Position numbers and translations under genes: made by a program
Origin: Paraburkholderia kirstenboschensis
GTDB taxonomy: Bacteria; Pseudomonadota; Gammaproteobacteria; Burkholderiales; Burkholderiaceae
Direction: 5' to 3'
Length of the DNA stretch: 64,000 nt
Assembly: GCF_904848585.1 (NCBI RefSeq)
Contig: NZ_CAJHCR010000014.1
Coordinates: forward strand, 1 to 64,000
In this document: in pieces, positions 58,850 through 64,000 of the stretch
Layout: the number at the start of each line of letters is the position of its first letter
How positions within the stretch are numbered: position 1 is the stretch's first letter
Notes under the pieces: generated by a model
Told to the model about the DNA's origin: nothing
Seen by the model: the letters and a program-made list of their open reading frames with translations, nothing else
The model's database searches: none

Positions 58850-59869
58850 TCAGGCATGCGCATTCTCACGAAGATAAATTCTGGTTTCCGGCGTTGGAAT
58901 GGCGAGCGCGCCACGTACGTCGTTAAGACAATTGACCGCGACGAGGCCCGACCAGTGGACGATGCCGCGCACGTCCTGATCGAGGATCACGTCGATAGCG
59001 CGCTCGGATAACTGCGTGCGGGTCGCCGCGGTGCATTCATGGCCGATCAGGACGAGACGAGCCTTGTCGCCGGATTCCTGCAATGCTTTCGCGATGCCCG
59101 AAATGCCGCCACCCGTCGCATAAACCCCGACCAGATCCGGGTGACGCGCAATGAGACCCTGCGCGGCGAGACCTGCGCCGTCGTCGTCTTCAGTGAAGTC
59201 CGGTTCGGCGATCCAACGCAGATTGCGGAAGTCTTCTTCGAGCACCTGTGAAAACCCGGTACGCCGTTCCAGTTGATCGTGCAGGCGTGATGAACCCGAC
59301 AGCACCGCCACCGTGCCGAGCCGCGCACCGAGAAAGCGGCCCATCAACGCTCCTGCGGTGCGTCCTGCAATCCGGTTATCCACTCCGACATAGGCTGCGC
59401 GGCGACTGGCAGGCAAATCGGAGAACACAGTGACGACGGGCACCCCTGCATCGCTCGTGTCTTCGATCAGACGTTCGACCGCTGGGTAGTCGAGCGGCAC
59501 GAGTACCAGCGCGTCGTAGTCGATCGCCTGCTGCGCGAAAGCAATAGTGTCGCGATGAGAAGAGAAGTCGCACCGGTAGAACGACGGAATGATGCGGTGC
59601 TCGCGAAAGAAGCTCGCAGATAGCGCGATGTCGCGCTCGACATGATCGAGAAAGCGCGAATTGACCTGAGGAAGAACGAAGGCGACGCGATAGGTGTTGA
59701 TCTTAGCCGGGCGACCGCGACTCGCGCGGTCGTCGCGCAGCGCCGAGAGTGCAAGATGCACGCGCTCTGCCGTTTCGGGACGCACGGCCTGGTCGTCGCG
59801 CAACACACGATCGACCGTGGCAACGCTCACGCCCGCGCGACGCGCAATCATCATACGTGTAGCCGGCAT
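58850..59869 (-). CDS. LacI-family transcriptional regulator
   Basis: A 339-residue regulator: N-terminal helix-turn-helix MMIARRAGVSVATVDRVLRD and a periplasmic-binding-like effector domain (VAFVLPQVNSRFLDHVERDI, VDNRIAGRTAGALMGRFLGA). The hinge has VRPETAERVHLALSAL where LacI members have the hinge helix. The closest style is the group that controls sugar or polyol ABC operons with DhaKL-like kinases. It faces the operon in the same direction and precedes it, so it is likely the local repressor. Confidence 0.92.
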   Translation of the reverse strand: MPATRMMIARRAGVSVATVDRVLRDDQAVRPETAERVHLALSALRDDRASRGRPAKINTYRVAFVLPQVNSRFLDHVERDIALSASFFREHRIIPSFYRCDFSSHRDTIAFAQQAIDYDALVLVPLDYPAVERLIEDTSDAGVPVVTVFSDLPASRRAAYVGVDNRIAGRTAGALMGRFLGARLGTVAVLSGSSRLHDQLERRTGFSQVLEEDFRNLRWIAEPDFTEDDDGAGLAAQGLIARHPDLVGVYATGGGISGIAKALQESGDKARLVLIGHECTAATRTQLSERAIDVILDQDVRGIVHWSGLVAVNCLNDVRGALAIPTPETRIYLRENAHA

Positions 59870-60248
59870 GTGTCTCCTCCGCTGCCGAGCCCGAACTGCT
59901 TTGTTTAATCAAGGTAGTTTTTCCCGCGCGAAATGCAAGTTTTTTTGCAGTGGTAAACGCATCATTTTTGACGGCATCAATGATGGTGCGTTTGCGCATG
60001 CGTGGCATGAGGAAATAGATTGGCTTTACCGCGCGCGAAGGCGCGGTAAAGCAGCGGATTGCAATGGAGCGGCAGTCAAGCCGGAAGACCCAGCACCGTC
60101 AGTACGAACCGAAGACCGAAGAAGCACGCCGACGAGCACAGTGGCAACGCAACCATCACCGAGCCGTGCCGCAGACCGATCAGGCAAGCGATCGACCAGA
60201 GGCGCGAGGCGGATCCGAGCAGGACGGCGACGCTGCGCCCGACGCCGT
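59870..60248. other. intergenic with inverted repeats
   Basis: About 380 bases without a gene. AAACGCATCAT (59955-59965) and ATGATGGTGCGTTT (59980-59993) form an imperfect inverted repeat upstream of the LacI gene and could be its operator. GCTTTACCGCG / CGCGGTAAAGC (60023-60033 and 60042-60052) is a perfect 11-bp stem with an 8-base loop but no T-run; it may be a terminator for the methyltransferase gene, read from the right, or an RNA structure. Confidence 0.5.
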
Positions 60249-61082
60249 TCATGATCGTTCCACCACCACTTCGAGGTACTCGCTTGGCAGCACGAGCGTC
60301 GCGTCGCCGGACCGGTTGCGGCTTTTTATCAATGTCATCAGATCGTCGAGAAGCGCCGCTTGCCGCTCGCCTTCGAGTGCCCCGAATGCCTTGTTCACCG
60401 GCCCGTAAAACGTGCGGAAAACTTCCACGAAATGTTCGGGCGAGCGGTAACGGAACGTGAAATGGCGGCTGTTCGCGACGATCTTCCGGGTCTTTCCTTC
60501 GAACAGTGTTTCCAGCCGCGCCTTCGTTCCCCACAGCGCCGGAGATGCCACGCCCGCAGGTGGCGGAATGTGCTTGGCAATTGTCTTGAACATCTGTCCG
60601 ATGAAGCTATCCGGCGTCCAGTTCGCGAGGCCGATCCGCCCGCCCGGCTTGCACACACGAGCCATTTCAGCCGCTGCCTTCGCCTGGTCCGGAGTGAACA
60701 TCACGCCGAACGTCGACATGACGATGTCAAACGAGGCGTCCGCGTACGGCAGCGCTTCCGCGTCCGCTTCCTGAAACTTGACGGAAAGACCTTCCGCTTG
60801 TGCGCGGGCACGGCCGGCGTCCAGCAGTGAGGCGACATAGTCAGTGGAAGTGACATCGCACCAACGGCGGGCGGCTGCCAACGTTGCATTGCCGTTGCCG
60901 GCTGCAACGTCGAGCACGCTCGAGCCGGCACGCAGGTCAAGCGCTTCGCACAGAGTTTCTCCGACGATCTGCAGCGTCGTGCCGACGACAGCATAATTGC
61001 CGGTCGACCACGCGGCCTGTTGACGGACCTTGACGGCAGCGAAGTCTGCGACGGGCGAAAAAGAAGAATCGACTGCGGACAT
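60249..61082 (-). CDS. class I SAM-dependent methyltransferase (UbiE/Methyltransf_11-like)
   Basis: A 277-residue protein with SVLDVAAGNGNATLAAAR (SAM motif I), ADAEALPYADASFDIVMSTF (motif II/III region) and MARVCKPGGRIGLANWTPD (post-motif). It is a soluble Rossmann methyltransferase of the ubiquinone/menaquinone-type or small-molecule class; substrate not readable. It is the first gene of the minus-strand set 60.2-61.7 kb with a GFA-family gene upstream. No membrane or signal features. Confidence 0.9.
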   Translation of the reverse strand: MSAVDSSFSPVADFAAVKVRQQAAWSTGNYAVVGTTLQIVGETLCEALDLRAGSSVLDVAAGNGNATLAAARRWCDVTSTDYVASLLDAGRARAQAEGLSVKFQEADAEALPYADASFDIVMSTFGVMFTPDQAKAAAEMARVCKPGGRIGLANWTPDSFIGQMFKTIAKHIPPPAGVASPALWGTKARLETLFEGKTRKIVANSRHFTFRYRSPEHFVEVFRTFYGPVNKAFGALEGERQAALLDDLMTLIKSRNRSGDATLVLPSEYLEVVVERS

Positions 61083-61220
61083 AAACGACTCCTGAGAACC
61101 GAGGGCAGCAATGAGTAAATGCTCGGAGTTGCTGCCATTCAGATGACGCCGCGAACTTGCACTGCGAGAAGGCCCGCGCGACGATCGGGCGAATCGAATC
61201 GGAACCGCGAGATGCGATGG

Positions 61221-61655
61221 CTATTCGGCGACGCTGATACCAGAGCCGCCCATTTCCGCCGGCAGATCCTTCTGCTTGGGCAGACCGTCTTTCATTCGAA
61301 GGCGCGACTCCGGGTAATGAACGTGCACGCCGGGTTCATAGGGGAAGTCCGCGATGACCGCGGCGTACACGTCGATCAGTTCGAGCCCGGGATGCTCGGT
61401 GAAGAGATGTCCGCCACACGACTTGCACCACTTGCGGTAGCTATGAGGCGTCTTGTTGTAAGTGCCGATATCATCAGCGCCGCGAGTAACGTGCAGCGCC
61501 TCCGGCTTCCACAGCGTGAACGCATTGACGGGCGCCCCCGACCATCTGCGGCACGATTCACAATGGCAATAGCCCATACCTGCGGGTTCCCCGCTTACCG
61601 TGAATTGCACTGCGCCGCAAAAGCATTGACCGCTATAAGTCTCTGGGTAACTCAT
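61221..61655 (-). CDS. GFA (glutathione-dependent formaldehyde-activating) family protein
   Basis: A 144-residue zinc-binding protein with the GFA pattern: GQCFCGAVQF, GYCHCESCRRWSGAP and KWCKSCGGHLFTEHPG provide the structural and catalytic zinc cysteines. GFA members add glutathione to formaldehyde or are CENP-V-like with unknown substrates. Start at ATG 61655. It is divergent from an AraC-type regulator, with 134 bases in between. The gene just upstream in transcription of the methyltransferase may form a unit with it, gap 138 bases. Confidence 0.9.
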   Translation of the reverse strand: MSYPETYSGQCFCGAVQFTVSGEPAGMGYCHCESCRRWSGAPVNAFTLWKPEALHVTRGADDIGTYNKTPHSYRKWCKSCGGHLFTEHPGLELIDVYAAVIADFPYEPGVHVHYPESRLRMKDGLPKQKDLPAEMGGSGISVAE

Positions 61656-61789
61656 GTCGTTCTCCTGATGGTGTGATTCAGCGCGCTACCGTTCGTTGTT
61701 GCAGATTCGCGTGAGTGCTAGTATCGGGACGCAAGCCATATCGGTGAATGACCGGCCGTCCAGATGTTTTGCGCAGGACGCCGAAACTG

Positions 61790-62884
61790 ATGGACGACGC
61801 CATGGATGCTCTTTCCGACGTACTTCGCCTGGTGCATCTCAGTGGAGCGGTGTATCTAAGCGCCGACTTCACTGCACCCTGGTGTGTTTTCGGCGAGGCG
61901 ACCCGGGAGTTGTGCGTCTCGTTTCTGCCGCGTGCGGAGCGCATCGTCTCCTATCACCTCATCACGGAAGGAAGCTGCCGCGCACGACTCGTCGACGACC
62001 CCTCTTCCGCCATCAGCGTCGATGCGGGAGAACTTCTCGTCGTGCCGCAAGGTGAAGCGCATCTCATGGGCAGTTCGCTCCAACTCGAACCGGCGCCCTC
62101 CCACGAAATGCTGTCGCAGTATCTGGAAACCACGCCGGGCGATGTGATCAGGTTGAGCTACGGTGGCGGCGGCGAGAAAACGCGCCTCATTTGCGGCTTT
62201 CTCGCCTGCGACGACACGCTGACCAATCCGGTGCTGTCGGCATTGCCTCGTATGTTCAAGATCGACATGCGCAACGACGCGAGATCCGCGTGGCTGGAGT
62301 CATCGTTGAAACTCGCGGCTGTCGAAGCAGCCGAATGGCGCGTAGGCAGCGCGATTGTGCTCGGCCGTTTGTCCGAGCTGCTTTTCGTGGAGGCGGTACG
62401 GCGTTGTGTCGATGCGCTGCCTGCGGATCGCAAAGGATGGCTGGCTGGCGTCAGCGATCGTTTCGTGGGGCGATCGCTCGCGTTAATGCATGCGCAACCG
62501 GCGCATGGATGGACGGTCGATGAACTTGCGCGCAAAGCGGGCCTTTCGCGTTCGGCGCTTGCACAGCGCTTCACTCAATTGCTTGGCCAGCCACCAATGC
62601 AATATCTGGCGCGCTGGCGTCTGCAAATAGCGGCACAGGCGTTACGTGACGGAGCGCAGCCGCTTACGGCTATCGCGGAACGAGTCGGCTATGAGTCGGA
62701 GGCGGCGTTCAATCGCGCATTCAAGCGGGAATTCGGCTTGCCGCCCGCCAGTTGGCGACGCAGCCACTCGACGACGGACGGCCACGATTCGTTGTCCGAT
62801 ACTGCCGATACCCGTTTTCTCTCAAGCGAACGTTCGGCCGACGTCGGCGGCAAGGCCGGCGTCAGCGGAATTTCTCCTCTATAA
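61790..62884 (+). CDS. AraC-family transcriptional regulator with N-terminal cupin
   Basis: A regulator of about 364 residues. The N-terminal half is an AraC-type effector domain (HLSGAVYLSADFTAPWCVFG, ISVDAGELLVVPQGEAHLMG), and the C-terminal 100 residues hold the two helix-turn-helix motifs (HGWTVDELARKAGLSRSALA, PLTAIAERVGYESEAAFNRA, FKREFGLPPASWRR). ATG 61790 is used; an ATG at 61748 or 61802 is also possible. It diverges from the GFA gene and may control it and the methyltransferase. Confidence 0.9.
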   Translation: MDDAMDALSDVLRLVHLSGAVYLSADFTAPWCVFGEATRELCVSFLPRAERIVSYHLITEGSCRARLVDDPSSAISVDAGELLVVPQGEAHLMGSSLQLEPAPSHEMLSQYLETTPGDVIRLSYGGGGEKTRLICGFLACDDTLTNPVLSALPRMFKIDMRNDARSAWLESSLKLAAVEAAEWRVGSAIVLGRLSELLFVEAVRRCVDALPADRKGWLAGVSDRFVGRSLALMHAQPAHGWTVDELARKAGLSRSALAQRFTQLLGQPPMQYLARWRLQIAAQALRDGAQPLTAIAERVGYESEAAFNRAFKREFGLPPASWRRSHSTTDGHDSLSDTADTRFLSSERSADVGGKAGVSGISPL

Positions 62885-62991
62885 GGCGGTTCCGGGCGCG
62901 GCGCAAGAAGATCATCCGGCCAATATCGAACGCCTCATGAAGCACATGCAGAGCGAGGGGCGTCGCGAGCATTGCCAGTTCTTTCAGCCGT

Positions 62992-63567
62992 TCAAGCGAC
63001 CTTGCGGCGCAGCCGGCGTGCATGGAGCCACAACCCGGAAACCAGATAATAGATTGCGCCCACCGCGGCGTAACCAGCGACGCGCGAGATAGCCGGGGGC
63101 ATCGACACACCGGCTTGCATGATGAAGTACGCGCCTGCCAGTGCCGATTGTCCGCCGCTGAGAACCATGGCCCATTGCGCAGAAGAGCGCTTCCAGCGGC
63201 GCAGCGCAGTTCCGAGTTGCAAGAGCCCTGACAGTATCGCCCACGCCCCGAAGACGCCAAGCACCCAGCTCATACTGGTTCTTAACGCCACAATGACTGC
63301 GATCGCCGTGATGACGCTGATGACAATGTTGATTGCCTGCGTGCGGCTTTCCGCCATGCCGCCGCTACGCGACATGTCGAAGTAATTGGCAAGCGCGTCC
63401 CATGCGGGATAAACAAACAGTAGAGCCGCTGTCGCCTCCGGTGAGCGTTGCCCGACCGAGAAAGCAAGCGCGACCCAAACCGCTGAAAACGCGGTCCGCA
63501 TAAAGTAGTAACGCGTTAGCCAGCGTTCTTCGCGAACGCTATCGGTATTCATGGGGTGTTCATTCAT
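62992..63567 (-). CDS. DUF308/HdeD-like membrane protein
   Basis: A 191-residue protein with six hydrophobic segments; VFGAWAILSGLLQLGTALRR is the DUF308 signature also found in the acid-resistance protein HdeD. Helices are short with few charged residues. AAGGAG before ATG 63567 supports that start; a second ATG five codons on is less likely. It lies 107 bases from the AraC stop (convergent) and has no close functional neighbour. A stress role is an inference from HdeD only. Confidence 0.82.
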   Translation of the reverse strand: MNEHPMNTDSVREERWLTRYYFMRTAFSAVWVALAFSVGQRSPEATAALLFVYPAWDALANYFDMSRSGGMAESRTQAINIVISVITAIAVIVALRTSMSWVLGVFGAWAILSGLLQLGTALRRWKRSSAQWAMVLSGGQSALAGAYFIMQAGVSMPPAISRVAGYAAVGAIYYLVSGLWLHARRLRRKVA

Positions 63568-63646
63568 TGCGACTCCTTTTCTGATCTTCGCTACTGTGGC
63601 GGCTCGTCGGCGGTCATCATAGATAACGCTCGTTCGACAGTCCGAC

Positions 63647-64000
63647 TCACATTGGAGGCGCCAGCCCGTCCTTCTCTACGACAACCTGCAGCCCTTTGTA
63701 GGCGGCGCCTGCGCCGTGCGTTGCGACGACGAACACTTGCTTGCCCGTCGTCAGTTCGTCGCGTGTAGCGGGAATGAGCGTCACGACCGGCGCGTTCGCG
63801 GGCACCGTGACGGTGTTACTGCCGCCCTTGTACGAAAGCTTGAGGTCGCGACCGCTGGTACCCTGCACTACCGTATCTACGTTCGCGTTTGTCATCGAGC
63901 TATTCGCGCCCAGGTCCCATGAATAGTGACCCTCCGCAGTTCCGCGCGCGGCTTCGGGAAACACTAGGACCTCCTTCGCCACGAGCTTGCCGTCGGCGCC
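63647..64000 (-). CDS. hypothetical exported protein, partial
   Basis: The frame continues through the right edge, so the N-terminus is not seen. The visible 117 residues are rich in small and hydroxylated residues (KGGSNTVTVPANAPVVTLIP, ATRDELTTGKQVFVVATHGA) and resemble a beta-sandwich or OB-fold-like domain that repeats in secreted proteins of this group. A GTG inside at 63982 is unlikely to be the real start. It ends with KDGLAPPM. I do not recognise the family. Confidence 0.6.
   Translation of the reverse strand, partial: GADGKLVAKEVLVFPEAARGTAEGHYSWDLGANSSMTNANVDTVVQGTSGRDLKLSYKGGSNTVTVPANAPVVTLIPATRDELTTGKQVFVVATHGAGAAYKGLQVVVEKDGLAPPM

Noticed and set aside
1..64000. CRISPR arrays, tRNA or rRNA genes, integrase or prophage structural genes
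   Set aside because: None seen. No regularly spaced repeats, no recognisable RNA gene folds and no phage or conjugation proteins on either strand.

Overview
The window looks like a stretch of a Burkholderiaceae genome of the Paraburkholderia/Caballeronia/Burkholderia type, probably an accessory-rich secondary chromosome or megaplasmid. The coding regions are strongly G/C-rich. The gene repertoire is a dense mix of solute-uptake systems, LysR/IclR/RpiR/TetR/AraC/LacI regulators, short-chain dehydrogenases (SDRs) and small catabolic islands, and it includes a DUF4148 remnant and a Gram-negative trimeric-type porin. No rRNA, tRNA, CRISPR array or core housekeeping operon was seen. The taxonomic call is an inference from style and gene families, not from a marker gene.

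Layout, left to right. 1-5.2 kb: the probable end of an IS21-like element that has truncated an SRPBCC gene, an SDR, an intact SRPBCC paralogue, small unknown genes and several broken genes (SnoaL-like, alcohol dehydrogenase tail). 5.2-9.1 kb: a complete polar amino acid ABC importer with an IclR-type regulator. 9.2-14.3 kb: a tannase/feruloyl-esterase-type lipoprotein, an alpha/beta hydrolase, an MHS-family transporter and a divergent LysR regulator. 14.4-18.3 kb: a leftover LysR tail, two tandem LysR genes, a divergent SDR, an N-terminally deleted CcdB toxin and a small membrane protein. 18.7-22.5 kb: a RhlE-type DEAD-box helicase, a DoxX-like protein coupled to an NAD(P)-binding epimerase-like protein, and a divergent TetR regulator with two clear palindromic operators. 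22.8-28.7 kb: a beta-keto acid cleavage enzyme (DUF849), porin, MFS transporter, DHDPS-family aldolase and LysR regulator, read here as one catabolic island. 29-32.6 kb: a polysaccharide flippase, a class I methyltransferase and poorly coding DNA. 32.8-41.7 kb: a Rieske-helical fusion protein, a SorAB-like sulfite dehydrogenase, a nuclease/phosphatase-fold enzyme, several small periplasmic proteins and a Vgb-like beta-propeller.

42.0-51.3 kb is the most coherent island. It holds an orphan amino-acid-binding protein, a class III aminotransferase, a full glutamine-type ABC importer, a C45-type autoproteolytic acyl-transferase/amidohydrolase and two different RpiR regulators. Three transcription starts there carry related CAA-N6-TTG-like palindromes, suggesting a small regulon. 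51.5-59.9 kb is a tightly overlapped operon with LacI regulator, sugar-binding protein, two permeases, a tiny membrane protein, two different MalK/UgpC-like ATPases, DhaL and DhaK. It probably imports and phosphorylates a short-chain ketose or polyol-derived ketone. 60.2-64.0 kb has a methyltransferase, a GFA-family protein, an AraC regulator, a DUF308-like membrane protein and a partial secreted protein.

A recurring theme is decay. At least eight broken genes are scattered between intact islands, and two of them (about 4.7 kb and 45.7 kb) look like deletion scars that fused the inner parts of two formerly divergent genes.
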